Assembly (NCBI RefSeq): GCF_014897675.1
Contig: NZ_JABUXU010000018.1
Coordinates: forward strand, 40,477-104,476
Reading direction: 5' to 3'
Source of the DNA: Advenella sp. FME57
GTDB taxonomy: Bacteria > Pseudomonadota > Gammaproteobacteria > Burkholderiales > Burkholderiaceae_B
DNA length: 64,000 nucleotides
Shown: positions 8,798 to 19,637 of the stretch, piece after piece
Layout: the number at the start of each line of letters is the position of its first letter
Numbering within the stretch: position 1 is the first letter of the stretch
Made by a program: the position numbers and the translations under genes
Notes under the pieces: model-generated
What the model saw: only the letters and a program-made list of their open reading frames with translations
Database searches by the model: none
What the model was told of the DNA's origin: nothing

Positions 8798-9778
8798 TCA
8801 GTCCAGGGTAATGTTCAAGTCTTTGATAAGTTTGTGCCAGCGAGTGCGTTCGTCCTCAAGCAACTTGCTGTATTGCTCGGGCGTGTCGCCCACTGGCTCG
8901 ATGCCAAATTCGATCAGCTTTTTGTGTGTCGCCGGCTTGTTCAGGGCAGCAACAACGCTTTTATTCAGGCTGGCAATAATATCAGCAGGGGTTTTGGCCG
9001 GCGCCACCATCCCAACCAGCGCCGCCGCTTCCACATTGGGATAACCGGATTCAGCAAAGGTGGGCACGTCAGGCAATTGCGGCAAACGTTTGGCGCTTGC
9101 CACGGCCAGTGGACGTATTTTTTCGCCTTTCAGAAAGCCCGCACCTGCCGCCAGATCAACCATCATGGCCTGCACCTGGCCGCCGGCAAGATCTGTCAGT
9201 GAGGGGGCCGCGCCGCGATAGGGCACATGGGTCATTTTCAGGCCGGCTTCTGTCTGGAACAGCTCCATGGCCAGATGATGCGGACTGCCGGCACCCGCTG
9301 AACCGTAGTTGATGCTGCCGTTGCTGCTTTTGACGTGTTCGACAAACTCCTTCAGGTTTTTGATATTGCTGGCCGGATTGACCACCAGGATCATGGGGAA
9401 CCGTCCAAGCAGGGTAACTGGCGCCAGATCCTTGACTGGATCATAGGAGAGTTTTTTGTACAGTGCCGAATTAAAGACCATGGTTCCGTTGTCGGCCGAC
9501 AGCACGGTGTAACCGTCGGCAGCGGAGCGCGCCGTGTCGCTGGCCGCTATGGAGGTGTTGCCACCCGGCTTGTTGTCGATGACTATAGATTGTTTGATAT
9601 CTTCGGACAGGCTCTGGCCGATGGTGCGAGCCAGGAAATCGGAACCGCCGCCAGCGGGATAGGGCACGATCCAGCGGATGGGTTTGTCGGGGAATGACTG
9701 TGCCAGGGCCGGGGCCATGGCTAGACTGCCGGCGACAATGGCCAGCGAACAGGATGTCAGGTAGGTGCGAATGCGCAT
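8798..9778 (-). CDS. tripartite tricarboxylate (Bug/TctC) solute-binding protein
   Basis: Periplasmic binding protein of the Bug family, which is greatly expanded in Alcaligenaceae. The N terminus is a signal peptide (RTYLTSCSLAIVAGSLAMAPALAQS), then FPDKPIRWIVPYPAGGGSDFLAR, the conserved Bug start, and the ligand loop SNGSINYGSAGAGSPHHLAMELF. 326 residues is typical. No TctA/TctB membrane genes are adjacent, as is usual for these orphans. It heads the operon with the P450 and probably captures its substrate or a related carboxylate. Confidence 0.93.
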   Translation of the reverse strand: MRIRTYLTSCSLAIVAGSLAMAPALAQSFPDKPIRWIVPYPAGGGSDFLARTIGQSLSEDIKQSIVIDNKPGGNTSIAASDTARSAADGYTVLSADNGTMVFNSALYKKLSYDPVKDLAPVTLLGRFPMILVVNPASNIKNLKEFVEHVKSSNGSINYGSAGAGSPHHLAMELFQTEAGLKMTHVPYRGAAPSLTDLAGGQVQAMMVDLAAGAGFLKGEKIRPLAVASAKRLPQLPDVPTFAESGYPNVEAAALVGMVAPAKTPADIIASLNKSVVAALNKPATHKKLIEFGIEPVGDTPEQYSKLLEDERTRWHKLIKDLNITLD

Positions 9779-9823
9779 GTTGTCTCCGTTATTGGTGTAG
9801 GTGCTGCGTGGGCGCTACGTTAT

Positions 9824-9859
9824 TGCGTAAATAATATACGCATTGCGTAATGAATACAA
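9824..9859 (-). promoter_or_regulatory. operon promoter with TGCGTA repeats, candidate IclR operator
   Basis: On the minus strand a TTGTAT box (9854-9859) and a TATTAT box (9831-9836) are separated by 17 bases. The half-site TGCGTA occurs at 9824-9829, as its inverse TACGCA at 9837-9842 (7-base spacer) and again at 9844-9849. The paired sites bracket the -10 box and the spacer of the promoter for the Bug-P450-IclR operon. An IclR dimer binding here is the simplest explanation but is inferred. Confidence 0.55.
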
Positions 9860-9988
9860 CACAAATGAAATAAGGGTTTCCCCATGGCAACTGTAATTAC
9901 AGCGTCTATGTCGGTCATACAAGACTTGGATGGCGCCACGCAGCGTTTGTCGCCTGCGGGCTAGACGAGTGCAGCGATCAATGAGGGC

Positions 9989-10250
9989 TTACCTGAGTCC
10001 CGGTTTTCTGGCCAGCTTGTGCAGGTTGCTGGCATCCAGCCCGAGGTTCATGGCGGTCTGAGTGCAGTTATCTTTATTGTGATGCTGTGTCTGTTTAATG
10101 AACCGTTTTTGAAACTCGGACACCGCAGGATCGGCTGGTGACGGTAAGCTTGCTGCGTACTGTGGACGCTCTGGTCTTTACTATGTGATCTTTACTATCG
10201 GCGGCCTCTGCTTTAGCCGGCAGGTTGACAACTTCGTGCACAGTGACAGT
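9989..10250 (-). pseudogene. relic of NorR-like sigma54 activator, C-terminal HTH
   Basis: Reading the minus strand from about 10186 to the stop at 9989 gives a peptide ending EFQKRF...TQTAMNLGLDASNLHKLARKPGLR. This matches the C-terminal Fis-type DNA-binding helix of NorR-family regulators (pattern ...A..L.LD.SNLHRLAKRLGL). Everything upstream of it, including the AAA+ domain, is missing; a further stretch in another frame (10190-10250, reading VNLPAKAEAAD) may be the linker after a frameshift. The normal NW-AA-AR residues of the helix are altered to KDNCTQTA, another sign of decay. Confidence 0.6.
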
Positions 10251-10494
10251 GACAGGCAGGTGGTTCGCCTGCCTGGTTCACGCTGTCCTGGGCCGGGTAT
10301 AACGGAGTCCCGACAAGGCATCACTGGCTTTGCTGGCTGTCAATCGGCACAGGCAATAAAACATGGCCGCCCTGATCAACTGGGTGAAAAGGACGGCCAC
10401 TTCGGGAGGCGCTTGCTGATGCCGCTTTCATTTGTAAAAGCGATTTTTTATATATGCTTAATTATATGCTCAGTTATACGTTTATTTATATGCA
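10251..10494. other. no gene recognised
   Basis: Between the regulator relic and the aldo/keto reductase I see no convincing gene. The last 60 bases are very AT-rich (tatatgcttaattatatgct and similar). Confidence 0.5.
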
Positions 10495-11352
10495 TCAATC
10501 GGGAATGGGCATGCTCATGAGCTTGGCGATCCATTCCGGATCCTTGGGGTCACCGGCGCTGCGCTGGTTGGTGTCCAGGGCGTTAATGGCCGCCATCTGT
10601 TCGTCGCTTAATTCGAAATCGTATATCTGGAAATTGCTCTCGACACGGCTTGGCTTGCTTGAGCGTGGAATAGCCAGTGAGCCGCGCTGCAAATGCCAGC
10701 GCAGAATGACCTGGCCGACATCCTTGCCGTGGGACTTGGCGATGTCCTGAAGAACGGGGTTGGTCAGCAGCGTCGCGTCGCCTCGTCCAAGTGGCGACCA
10801 GGCCTCAAGCAGAATGTCCTGTTCGTTCATATACTTGAGCAGCGCACGCTGCTGAAACAGCGGATGCGTTTCCACCTGGTTCAATACCGGCTTGCTGTTG
10901 GAACTAGCCGCCAGCGCCTGCAGATGGTCGATTTCAAAGTTGCATACGCCGATGGCTTTGGTCAGGCCTTCGTCCTGCAGTTTCTCCAGCGCCTTCCAGC
11001 TTTCCCTGAAGCCTTCGACCGGCCAATGCAACAAATACAGATCCACGTACTCCAGCCCCAGTTTTTTGAGTGATTTGTCAAAGGCGCGCAGGGTCTGGTC
11101 GTAGCCGAAATCCGTGACCCAGACTTTCGTAGTCAGATGGTAGTGTTCGCGCTTCAGTCCTGATTGGGCGAGCGCTTTTCCAACAAAGGCTTCGTTCATG
11201 TAACGGGCTGCCGTATCAATGACGCGATAACCGGTTTTCAGGGCCTGGGTGACTGCCGGCACACAGATTTCTTCCTTATCCAGTTCCCATGTGCCAAATC
11301 CCAGTGAGGGGATGGTCTGGCCGTTATTCAGCGTAAACGTTTTCAATGACAT
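10495..11352 (-). CDS. aldo/keto reductase
   Basis: NADPH-dependent aldo/keto reductase with a TIM-barrel fold, close to the 2,5-diketo-gluconate reductase type. The start region IPSLGFGTWEL, the catalytic tetrad context VIDTAARYMNE (Asp and Tyr), TKVW (Lys) and DLYLLHWP (His), and the cofactor-binding IPRSSKPSRVESNFQIYDFELS are present. ATG 11352 is chosen over an upstream in-frame codon because AAGGA lies 8 bases before it. 285 residues is normal. It is a single gene; the substrate is unknown. Confidence 0.92.
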   Translation of the reverse strand: MSLKTFTLNNGQTIPSLGFGTWELDKEEICVPAVTQALKTGYRVIDTAARYMNEAFVGKALAQSGLKREHYHLTTKVWVTDFGYDQTLRAFDKSLKKLGLEYVDLYLLHWPVEGFRESWKALEKLQDEGLTKAIGVCNFEIDHLQALAASSNSKPVLNQVETHPLFQQRALLKYMNEQDILLEAWSPLGRGDATLLTNPVLQDIAKSHGKDVGQVILRWHLQRGSLAIPRSSKPSRVESNFQIYDFELSDEQMAAINALDTNQRSAGDPKDPEWIAKLMSMPIPD

Positions 11353-11683
11353 GTGTAATTCCTTGTCTGGCAAATTGGTTGAAAGGGTAGTGTGCTGTGT
11401 TGATGCTCGTTACAGTTACCATACCAAAAACAAACGTCGGTTGTCTGACAATTGTGACGTAACGAGAATATTTTATGGGATCTGTGGCAATGATGGGAGC
11501 CCGTTTCAGGCCTTGCTCAGTTTCGGCGATATATTGATGGTGAAACAGTGGTGCGCTGCCCGTAGACAAAAGCACCGCGCCCGGCGTGAAAACTCAATGG
11601 CCTGGCCGGTAAGATGCGCCGTGGCGGATTGCCGGGAGGCAACAGGCTGACCCGAACCAACAAAGGACGGATCAGCCAGATGT
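11353..11683. other. no gene recognised
   Basis: A 331-base gap between the aldo/keto reductase start and the valS stop. It should contain the aldo/keto reductase promoter; I see no clear terminator or RNA gene in it. Confidence 0.5.
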
Positions 11684-14524
11684 TTACTGCAGCCTGGCCT
11701 GTTGCCCACGAATGCCTTCAAGGCGTTCGGTAAATTGGGCCAGGCGCTCTTTTTCCTGTTCAATGACATGGCCCGGTGCGCGTGCGACAAAGCCTTCGTT
11801 GGACAGTTTGCCTTGTGCTTTGGCAATTTCGCCTTCCAGACGCTGAGCTTCTTTGGCCAGCCGGGCCAGTTCAGCTTCCTTGTCAATTTGCACGTTGAGC
11901 ATCAACCGGGTGTTGTCCAGGATCTGAACCGGCGCACCCAGATCAGGCAGCAGGTCAACAACCTGTACTTCGCTCAGTTTGGCCAGCGCCATCAGGTATG
12001 GGGCATTGCGGTTGAGCATCTGGGCGTCGCCTTCGGCGAACAGGGGTACTTTCTGGGCCGGCGACAGGCTCATCTCTCCGCGCAGCGCCCGGATGGCCTC
12101 CACTTGTGCCTTGAGCGTGGCGACCTGTGCTTCGGCAGCTTCATCAATCAGCTCGCTGTTGGCCAGCGGATATGGCTGAACACTGATGCTCGCTGTGGTG
12201 CCCGCTGGTTTTTTGCCCGCCACCAGCGCCACTTTCTGCCACAGCGCTTCTGTGATAAACGGAATGATGGGATGGGCCATGCGCAAAATGGCTTCCAGCA
12301 CCCGGATCAGGGTGCGGCGCGTGCCGTTTTGCTGCGCCTGGTTGCCGCGCTGGATCTGGACCTTGGCCAGTTCAACATACCAGTCGCAGTATTCGTCCCA
12401 GACGAACCGGTATATTGCATTTGCAATCATGTCGAAGCGATATTCATGAAACCCTTTCTGTATATTTTCAAGGGTTTGCTGCAGGCGGCTGGTAATCCAG
12501 CGATCGGCAAAGGACAGCTCGTTATCGTCCTGATTGACTGCTTCGGCGTCCGGTACGTTCATGAGCACAAAGCGGCTGGCATTCCAGAGCTTGTTGCAGA
12601 AGTTGCGGTAGCCTTCGCAGCGCTTCAGGTCAAAGTTCATGTTCCTGCCCAGCGTGGCATAGGCGGCCATGGTAAAGCGCAATGCGTCAGCGCCGTAAGG
12701 TGCAATACCGTCCGGAAATGCCTTGCGGGTGTCCTTTTCGATCTTGCCTGCCTGTTTTGGATTCATCAGGCCCGACGTGCGCTTGGCGACCAGCGTGTCC
12801 AGATCAACACCATCGATCAGGTCCACAGGATCCAGCGTGTTGCCCTTGGATTTGCTCATTTTCTGGCCGTAGGCGTCCAGAATCAGCCCGTGCACATAGA
12901 CATGACGGAACGGTACCTGGCCGGTCAGATGCATGCTCATCATGATCATGCGCGCCACCCAGAAAAAGATGATGTCAAAGCCGGTGACCAGCACATTTGA
13001 CGGCATATAGCGTTTGAAATCATCTGTTTCTGCCGGCCAGCCCATGGTCGTAAAAGGGACCAGACCAGAGGAAAACCAGGTGTCCAGCACGTCGTCGTCG
13101 CGGCGCAGCGGTCCGGTCACGCCGGCTTTTTTGGCTTTGATCTGCGCTTCTTCCTCGTTGCGGGCGACAAAGATCTGGCCGTCTTCTGTGTACCAGGCCG
13201 GAATCTGGTGACCCCACCATAATTGCCGGGAAATGCACCAGTCCTGGATGTTTTCCAGCCACTGGTTATAGGTGTTGCTCCAGTTATCCGGAAAAAAGCG
13301 CACTTCACCATCACGCACCACGTCCAGCGCAACCTGGGTAATGCTTTTGCCCGGGTTGTGCGTGCCTTCAGGGGCCGGCTTGCTCATGGCGACAAACCAC
13401 TGGTCTGTCAGCATGGGTTCAATGACCGATTTGGTCCGATCGCCGCGCGGCACCATGAGTTTGTGCGGCTTGATGCTCTCCAGAAGCGCCTGGGCCTCAA
13501 GCTCTGCAACAATTTGCTTGCGCGCCTCGAATCGGTCCAGGCCCTGGAAGCGGGCGGGGGCGTCTTCACTGATTTTTGCGTCCAGCGTCAGAATACTGAT
13601 CATATCCAGCTGATGGCGCTGGCCAACGGCATAGTCGTTAAAATCGTGGGCGGGGGTTACCTTGACCACACCTGTACCGAATTCTCGATCGACATAATCG
13701 TCGGCAATCACTGGGATATTGCGATCGCACAGGGGCAGACGTACTGACTTGCCCACCAGGTGGCTGTAGCGTTCGTCTTCAGGGTGAACCATGACAGCCA
13801 CATCGCCCAGCATGGTTTCAGGACGGGTAGTTGCCACCACCAGATATTCCAGCCCGTTTACCGGTTCGGTAAGGGGGTAGCGGATATGCCAGAGAAAGCC
13901 ATCTTCTTCCTGGCTTTCTACTTCCAGGTCAGACACTGCTGTGCCCAGTACCGGATCCCAGTTGACCAGCCGTTTGCCGCGGTAGATCAGACCTTGCTCG
14001 TGCAGACGGACAAAGGTTTCGACCACGCCCAGGGACATCTGGCTGTCCATGGTGAAATATTCACGCGGCCAGTCTGCCGAAGCGCCCAGGCGTCGTACCT
14101 GAGCGGTGATCGTATTGCCCGACTGTTCCTTCCATTCCCATACGCGCTTTACGAAGGCCTCCCGACCCAGGTCGTGCCGGGTGGTTTTCTGGGCATCCAG
14201 CTGGCGCTCAACGACAATTTGCGTGGCAATGCCCGCATGATCGGTGCCTGGCACCAGGACGGTGTCGCTGCCCAGCATCCGGTGGTAGCGGATCAGACCA
14301 TCCATGATCGTATGATTGAAGGCGTGCCCCATATGCAGCGTGCCTGTGACATTGGGGGGCGGGAACTGAATGGTGTAGGGTTCGCCACTTTCCGGTGCGT
14401 CTGTAGACGTGTGGCGGCCGGCCCGAAAGACGCCCATGCGTTCCCATTCCTGGTACCAGGTGCGTTCAAGCTCCTTGGGTTCAAAACTTTTGGGCAATTC
14501 GTCGGGGGCAGGTGTTTGAGTCAT
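11684..14524 (-). CDS. valS: valyl-tRNA synthetase
   Basis: Class I aminoacyl-tRNA synthetase that charges tRNA-Val. The HIGH motif appears as LHMGHAFN and the KMSKS motif as KMSKSKGN; the editing domain lies between them ([19 protein letters not shown]). The C-terminal coiled-coil arm ([44 protein letters not shown], given here only by position, last 60 residues) is typical of bacterial ValRS. 946 residues is the expected length. It is divergent from ndk with about 180 bases between them. Confidence 0.97.
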   Translation of the reverse strand: MTQTPAPDELPKSFEPKELERTWYQEWERMGVFRAGRHTSTDAPESGEPYTIQFPPPNVTGTLHMGHAFNHTIMDGLIRYHRMLGSDTVLVPGTDHAGIATQIVVERQLDAQKTTRHDLGREAFVKRVWEWKEQSGNTITAQVRRLGASADWPREYFTMDSQMSLGVVETFVRLHEQGLIYRGKRLVNWDPVLGTAVSDLEVESQEEDGFLWHIRYPLTEPVNGLEYLVVATTRPETMLGDVAVMVHPEDERYSHLVGKSVRLPLCDRNIPVIADDYVDREFGTGVVKVTPAHDFNDYAVGQRHQLDMISILTLDAKISEDAPARFQGLDRFEARKQIVAELEAQALLESIKPHKLMVPRGDRTKSVIEPMLTDQWFVAMSKPAPEGTHNPGKSITQVALDVVRDGEVRFFPDNWSNTYNQWLENIQDWCISRQLWWGHQIPAWYTEDGQIFVARNEEEAQIKAKKAGVTGPLRRDDDVLDTWFSSGLVPFTTMGWPAETDDFKRYMPSNVLVTGFDIIFFWVARMIMMSMHLTGQVPFRHVYVHGLILDAYGQKMSKSKGNTLDPVDLIDGVDLDTLVAKRTSGLMNPKQAGKIEKDTRKAFPDGIAPYGADALRFTMAAYATLGRNMNFDLKRCEGYRNFCNKLWNASRFVLMNVPDAEAVNQDDNELSFADRWITSRLQQTLENIQKGFHEYRFDMIANAIYRFVWDEYCDWYVELAKVQIQRGNQAQQNGTRRTLIRVLEAILRMAHPIIPFITEALWQKVALVAGKKPAGTTASISVQPYPLANSELIDEAAEAQVATLKAQVEAIRALRGEMSLSPAQKVPLFAEGDAQMLNRNAPYLMALAKLSEVQVVDLLPDLGAPVQILDNTRLMLNVQIDKEAELARLAKEAQRLEGEIAKAQGKLSNEGFVARAPGHVIEQEKERLAQFTERLEGIRGQQARLQ

Positions 14525-14707
14525 AGTATCAACAGTGGATGGGCTGGCGGGTTTATGGCCGTCAGGCCCAAAGGGTCAGCAAAATGGTGAGTCTTTATCG
14601 AAAACCCTTATTTTAAGGTGTAGCGCCCTAATTTTGCATGTTAAAATGCCGAGTTAGTTAAAACTTCGTTGAAGTAACTGTTTTCATTGAATATTTGGAG
14701 TAATTAA

Positions 14708-15115
14708 ATGGCTGTTGAACGTACGCTCTCTATCATCAAACCCGATGCTGTTGCCAAAAATGTTATCGGCGAAATTATTTCCCGCTTCGAAAAAGCGGGT
14801 CTCAAAGTGGTTGAAGCTCGTATGCAGCAACTGAGCCAGGCCGAAGCCGAAGGCTTTTATGCCGTTCACAAAGAGCGTCCTTTTTTCAACGATCTGGTCA
14901 AATTCATGATTTCCGGTCCTGTTTTTATTCAGGTTCTGGAAGGTGAAAACGCCATCGCCAAAAACCGCGAACTCATGGGCGCCACAGATCCCAAGAAAGC
15001 CGATGCCGGTACCATCCGCGCCGACTTCGCCGACAGCATTGACGCCAACGCTGTACATGGCTCCGATGCCGCTGACACAGCAGCCAACGAAATTGCTTAC
15101 TTCTTCAAGAAGTAA
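14708..15115 (+). CDS. ndk: nucleoside diphosphate kinase
   Basis: Transfers the gamma-phosphate of ATP to nucleoside diphosphates. [23 protein letters not shown] is the classic start, and the active-site histidine lies in [19 protein letters not shown] near the C terminus. 135 residues is close to the usual 141. TTTGGAG lies seven bases before the ATG. It leads a conserved series ndk-rlmN-rodZ-ispG-hisS-yfgM-bamB-der found in many proteobacteria. Confidence 0.97.
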   Translation: MAVERTLSIIKPDAVAKNVIGEIISRFEKAGLKVVEARMQQLSQAEAEGFYAVHKERPFFNDLVKFMISGPVFIQVLEGENAIAKNRELMGATDPKKADAGTIRADFADSIDANAVHGSDAADTAANEIAYFFKK

Positions 15116-15158
15116 CAGGCTCGCTGAAAACGTGCTTCATTTTCCGCAAAAGGCTGTT

Positions 15159-16337
15159 ATGACTACTACCGATCAACGCATCAATCTTCTGGGTGTCGAA
15201 TCCGATTCGCTCGTCAAGCAGGTGGGTGACTGGGGTAACAAGCCTTTTCGCGCGAAACAGTTGCTGCGCTGGGTGCACCAGCGCGGCATCTCCGATTTCG
15301 ACCAGATGACAGATCTGGCCAAGGACTTTCGCAGCACGCTGACAGAACGCTGCTCGTTGCAAACACCATCGGTTATTACCCAGAAAGTATCTACCGACGG
15401 TACCCGCAAGTGGCTGTTTGATGTAGGCAATAATAATGCTGTCGAAACCGTATTCATTCCGGAAGATGACAGGGGAACCCTGTGCATTTCCAGTCAGGCC
15501 GGTTGTACCGTGGGCTGCCGTTTCTGCTCTACTGGTCACCAGGGCTTCAATCGAAATCTGACCACAGCTGAAATTGTCGGTCAATTGTGGAAGGCCCGCC
15601 ACGATATCATGCAGGATATGCCTGCCGCACGTCTGGCCGCCGCAGGACAGGATGAGCCACCAGCTGCCGTACAGGACCAGGATCTTCGCGTCATCAGCAA
15701 TGTCGTCATGATGGGAATGGGCGAGCCGCTACTCAATTATGATCAGGTTCTGCCGGCATTGCTGCTTATGCTCGACGATAATGCCTATGGGCTGTCGCGG
15801 CGTCGAGTCACGGTGTCCACTTCCGGTGTCGTACCGTTCATGGACCGCCTGGCGCATGACTGCCCGGTTGCGCTGGCGGTATCGCTGCATGCGCCGAACG
15901 ATGCGTTGCGCGATCAACTGGTGCCGCTCAATCGCAAATATCCGCTGGCTGAGCTTATTGCCGCCTGTAACCGCTATCTTGTGCATGCGCCGCGTGATTT
16001 CATCACCTTTGAATACGTCATGCTCGATGGCGTGAATGATTCGGATGAGCATGCCCGTCAACTGGTGGATATCACGCGCCAGGTCAAGTGCAAGCTGAAC
16101 CTGATTCCGTTCAATCCGTTTCCGGAGGCGGGTCTGAAGCGGTCCAGCAATGCACGCATTCGCCAGTTCTCCAGCTTGCTGGTGGATCAGGGCGTGATTA
16201 CCACGGTGCGTAAAACCCGAGGTGAAGATATTGATGCCGCCTGTGGACAGCTCGCGGGCGACGTTAAAGACCGTACCCGCATCAGCGAACGCATGCAGGC
16301 CTTCAAATCCATTCCCATTACCGAGATTTCTTCATGA
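15159..16337 (+). CDS. rlmN: dual-specificity 23S rRNA/tRNA adenine-C2 methyltransferase
   Basis: Radical SAM enzyme that methylates A2503 of 23S rRNA and A37 of some tRNAs. The 4Fe-4S motif is [11 protein letters not shown], and [13 protein letters not shown] and [17 protein letters not shown] are signature segments. The catalytic cysteine lies in the C-terminal [15 protein letters not shown] 15159 ([12 protein letters not shown]) is chosen because the upstream open frame runs back into ndk. 392 residues is normal. The stop overlaps the start of the next gene (ATGA). Confidence 0.96.
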   Translation: MTTTDQRINLLGVESDSLVKQVGDWGNKPFRAKQLLRWVHQRGISDFDQMTDLAKDFRSTLTERCSLQTPSVITQKVSTDGTRKWLFDVGNNNAVETVFIPEDDRGTLCISSQAGCTVGCRFCSTGHQGFNRNLTTAEIVGQLWKARHDIMQDMPAARLAAAGQDEPPAAVQDQDLRVISNVVMMGMGEPLLNYDQVLPALLLMLDDNAYGLSRRRVTVSTSGVVPFMDRLAHDCPVALAVSLHAPNDALRDQLVPLNRKYPLAELIAACNRYLVHAPRDFITFEYVMLDGVNDSDEHARQLVDITRQVKCKLNLIPFNPFPEAGLKRSSNARIRQFSSLLVDQGVITTVRKTRGEDIDAACGQLAGDVKDRTRISERMQAFKSIPITEISS

Positions 16338-16858
16338 CCAACGAAACAGACATTGCCGCTGATATTCCCCGTGAAGAGTCGGCCCCCGTACAATCGCTGG
16401 GCCAGACGCTCGCGACGCTCAGAGCGGCTCGTGGTCTTACGTTGGCTGAAATCTCCAATCGCATCAAGTTTTCCGAGACTCAGTTGCGCGCGCTGGAAAG
16501 TCAGAACTGGGCGTCATTGCCCACTGGCTTCATGTTGCGTGGCATGGTCAAGAAATATGCGCAGGTATTGGAAGCGGATGAGCAGCCATTGTTGCAATTG
16601 CTGGGCCAGCAGCCAGGCGTTGAAGGCGGCCAGCAGGTTGTTGCTGCCTCTGCAGCCACGACCAATATCAACCTGAAACGCAGCACCGATTATGAAATCC
16701 GGGACAGTTACTCCCGGTCCGGGCGCTCCAGTGGTACAGGCCTGTGGCTGTTTGTCATCTTGCTCGTGCTGGTCGTAATTGCCGTCTACGGCTTTACCCG
16801 CGGCTGGTACACCTTGCAGGATCTCGGTCTCGAAAGCCTGCAGCACTGGTTTGAATAA
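16334..16858 (+). CDS. RodZ-like helix-turn-helix membrane protein
   Basis: An N-terminal Cro/CI-type helix-turn-helix (about 20-85: [34 protein letters not shown]), a linker, and one transmembrane segment (about 136-156: [19 protein letters not shown]). This is the layout of RodZ, the MreB-linked cell-shape protein, but the periplasmic C-terminal domain is missing: only about 20 residues follow the membrane segment. Burkholderiales often carry a similar short form. Its place between rlmN and ispG is the same as in E. coli rodZ (yfgA). Starts at ATG within the rlmN stop. Confidence 0.8.
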   Translation: MTNETDIAADIPREESAPVQSLGQTLATLRAARGLTLAEISNRIKFSETQLRALESQNWASLPTGFMLRGMVKKYAQVLEADEQPLLQLLGQQPGVEGGQQVVAASAATTNINLKRSTDYEIRDSYSRSGRSSGTGLWLFVILLVLVVIAVYGFTRGWYTLQDLGLESLQHWFE

Positions 16859-16940
16859 CTGACTCAATGGTATCGCTCTTGTCGCTGCAGTGCGCTGACC
16901 CGACTTCGGCCGTACCACTCTGTTTAAGACTGACACTACC

Positions 16941-18242
16941 ATGACCATCGTTGAACAATCGCCGTTTCCTATTGGCCAGTTGACCCGCCGTCCGACGCGT
17001 GGTGCACGTGTCGTATGGGGTGCCAAACAGGTCCAAATTGGTGGCGGTGCGCCAGTCGTGGTGCAATCGATGACCAATACCGACACGGCAGATCCGATCG
17101 CGACGGCCATTCAGGTCAAGGAATTGGCGCAGGCCGGTTCCGAGATGGTGCGCATCACCGTCAATACGCCCGAGGCGGCAAAGGAAGTGCCGGCAATTCG
17201 CGAGCAACTGGATCGCATGGGTGTTTCGGTTCCGCTGGTGGGCGACTTCCATTACAACGGGCACAAGCTGCTTACCCAGTTTCCCGAGTGCGCGCAGGCG
17301 CTGTCCAAATACCGGATCAACCCGGGCAATATGGGCGGCGGCAAAAAACGCGACGACAATTTCGCGCAGATGATTGAAGTGGCCTGCCGCTATGAGAAAC
17401 CGGTACGCATAGGCGTAAACTGGGGCAGCCTGGATCATGAACTCATGGCGCGCATGATGGACGACAACAGCCGGCGCAGCGTTCCCTGGGACGCATCGGC
17501 TGTCATGCGCGAGGCGCTGGTGGTGTCTGCCATTACCAACGCTGCCCGCGCCGAAGAACTGGGTCTGGCCGGTGATGCCATCATCCTGTCCTGTAAGGTA
17601 AGCCATGTTCAGGATCTGATTTCGGTATATCGGAACCTTTCTGCCCGTTGTGATTATCCGTTGCATCTGGGCTTGACCGAGGCCGGCATGGGTAGCAAGG
17701 GCATTGTGGCTTCTACGGCCGCGTTGTCCGTACTGCTTCAGGAAGGAATCGGTGATACGATTCGCATTTCTCTTACACCTGAACCGGGCGGTGATCGCAC
17801 CCGCGAAGTGATCGTGGCGCAGGAAATACTGCAAACCATGGGCTTACGGGCGTTTACCCCCATGGTCGTGGCGTGTCCCGGTTGCGGGCGCACCAGCAGT
17901 ACCTACTTCCAGGAGCTGGCCGATAGCATTCAGTCTTACCTGCGCCGGCAGATGCCAGTATGGAAGGCGCAGTATCCTGGCGTAGAAAGCATGAACGTTG
18001 CGGTCATGGGCTGTGTAGTAAACGGGCCTGGCGAAAGCCGCCATGCCGATATCGGAATCAGTCTGCCGGGTACCGGAGAGGTTCCTTCAGCCCCGGTCTT
18101 TATCGATGGGCAGCGCAGCGTTACCCTGAAGGGCGAGGCGATTGCCGAAGAATTCCAGGAAATCGTGCGTGATTACGTTCACAAGCGTTATGGCGCACAG
18201 GGTTCGGATGTATCCGGACAGAACAGCAATAATTTGAACTGA
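16941..18242 (+). CDS. ispG: 4-hydroxy-3-methylbut-2-enyl-diphosphate synthase
   Basis: MEP-pathway enzyme that reduces methylerythritol cyclodiphosphate to HMBPP with a 4Fe-4S cluster. The cluster cysteines are in [16 protein letters not shown] (two) and [10 protein letters not shown] (one). The N-terminal TIM barrel starts [17 protein letters not shown]. 433 residues reflects the insert common in betaproteobacteria. hisS follows after 14 bases. Confidence 0.96.
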   Translation: MTIVEQSPFPIGQLTRRPTRGARVVWGAKQVQIGGGAPVVVQSMTNTDTADPIATAIQVKELAQAGSEMVRITVNTPEAAKEVPAIREQLDRMGVSVPLVGDFHYNGHKLLTQFPECAQALSKYRINPGNMGGGKKRDDNFAQMIEVACRYEKPVRIGVNWGSLDHELMARMMDDNSRRSVPWDASAVMREALVVSAITNAARAEELGLAGDAIILSCKVSHVQDLISVYRNLSARCDYPLHLGLTEAGMGSKGIVASTAALSVLLQEGIGDTIRISLTPEPGGDRTREVIVAQEILQTMGLRAFTPMVVACPGCGRTSSTYFQELADSIQSYLRRQMPVWKAQYPGVESMNVAVMGCVVNGPGESRHADIGISLPGTGEVPSAPVFIDGQRSVTLKGEAIAEEFQEIVRDYVHKRYGAQGSDVSGQNSNNLN

Positions 18243-18256
18243 CAAGAGTAACTATT

Positions 18257-19564
18257 TTGAGTAACACAACCGCATTCCAAAAGGTCACAGCTTTACGCGG
18301 AATGAACGACATCCTGCCAGGCCAGTCGGCGCACTGGGAGCAGCTGGAAGCCATGCTCCGGCAGTGGCTAAGTCTATATGGCTATCAGAACGTACGCACC
18401 CCCGTGCTGGAGCAGACTCGTCTGTTTGCGCGCGGCATTGGCGAGGTCACCGATATTGTCGAGAAGGAAATGTATACCTTCAGCATGTCGGCTGACCGGC
18501 AGGAACTGATGACGATGCGCCCGGAGTTTACTGCGGGCGTCGTGCGGGCCGCGATTGAGCACAATATGTTGTACGACCGCGCGCAGCGTCTGTATACCAT
18601 GGGGCCGGTGTTCCGGCATGAACGGCCACAGAAAGGACGCTACCGGCAGTTTCACCAGATCTCGGTCGAAGCCCTGGGCTTTCCCGGGCCTGATATCGAT
18701 GCCGAGCAGATCATCATGCTGGCACGTCTGTGGAAACAACTGGGTATCAACGACATCCGGCTGGAACTCAATTCGCTTGGGCAACTGGAGGAACGACGGG
18801 CGCATCGTGAAGCGCTGATCGCGCATCTGGAAAAGCATAAAGCGGTTCTGGACGCTGACGGACAGCGCCGCATGTACAGCAATCCCCTGCGGGTGCTGGA
18901 TACGAAAAATCCGGCGATGCAACAGATGGCCAATGACGCGCCCAAGCTGTTCGATTTTCTGGGCAGCGAATCCAGGGCGCACTTTGATGCCCTATGCCAG
19001 AGACTGGATGATGCCGATATCGCCTATACTCTGAATCCGCGACTGGTGCGCGGACTCGATTACTACAATCTGACCGTTTTTGAATGGGTGACCGACAGGC
19101 TTGGCGCCCAGGGAACCGTCTGCGGGGGCGGGCGCTATGATGGCCTGTTTGATCTGCTGGGTGGCAAAACGGCGCCAGCCATCGGCTTTGCCATCGGGCT
19201 GGAGCGATTGCTTGCATTATGGCTGGAGGATGCGAAAGTGCAGATGATGCCCGAATGTGATGTATATTTCGTCCATAGCGATGCGCAATCGGCCCGTGTG
19301 GCTGCCGGCATGGCTGAATCTGCCAGAGATCTTGGCGTGCGCTGTATTGTGCATCCTGGCATGGGCTCGTTCAAATCGCAATTTAAACGAGCCGATGCCA
19401 GCGGCGCGCGCCTTGCGGTAATTTTAGGGGAATCCGAAATGACTCAGCATTCGGCATCCGTGAAGTTTTTGCGGGCAGATGCCCAAGGCGCGACCGCACC
19501 GCAGTTTAGCGTGGCGCAAAGCGAGCTGGCAAACGCATTGCTGGATAAACTCCGGGCTCAGTAA
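18257..19564 (+). CDS. hisS: histidyl-tRNA synthetase
   Basis: Class II aminoacyl-tRNA synthetase. Motif 1 is GMNDILPGQ, motif 2 includes PVFRHERPQKGRYRQFHQ, and the histidine-specific VRGLDYYNLTVFEW and GGGRYDGL are present. The start is TTG (MSNTTAFQKV); no ATG fits before the conserved N terminus. 435 residues is typical. A divergent paralogue without the synthetase role, hisZ, lies at 27.9-29.0 kb. Confidence 0.96.
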   Translation: MSNTTAFQKVTALRGMNDILPGQSAHWEQLEAMLRQWLSLYGYQNVRTPVLEQTRLFARGIGEVTDIVEKEMYTFSMSADRQELMTMRPEFTAGVVRAAIEHNMLYDRAQRLYTMGPVFRHERPQKGRYRQFHQISVEALGFPGPDIDAEQIIMLARLWKQLGINDIRLELNSLGQLEERRAHREALIAHLEKHKAVLDADGQRRMYSNPLRVLDTKNPAMQQMANDAPKLFDFLGSESRAHFDALCQRLDDADIAYTLNPRLVRGLDYYNLTVFEWVTDRLGAQGTVCGGGRYDGLFDLLGGKTAPAIGFAIGLERLLALWLEDAKVQMMPECDVYFVHSDAQSARVAAGMAESARDLGVRCIVHPGMGSFKSQFKRADASGARLAVILGESEMTQHSASVKFLRADAQGATAPQFSVAQSELANALLDKLRAQ

Positions 19565-19637
19565 ATAATTAACAATCAACAGCAGGCAGTCTCGTTACGT
19601 GATCGGCTTGAAAATCAGTAAAGGATAGTTGAAGAAT

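Noticed and set aside
10185..10520. 111-codon plus-strand frame
   Set aside because: No ribosome site, no recognisable product, and it overlaps the regulator relic and the aldo/keto reductase gene.
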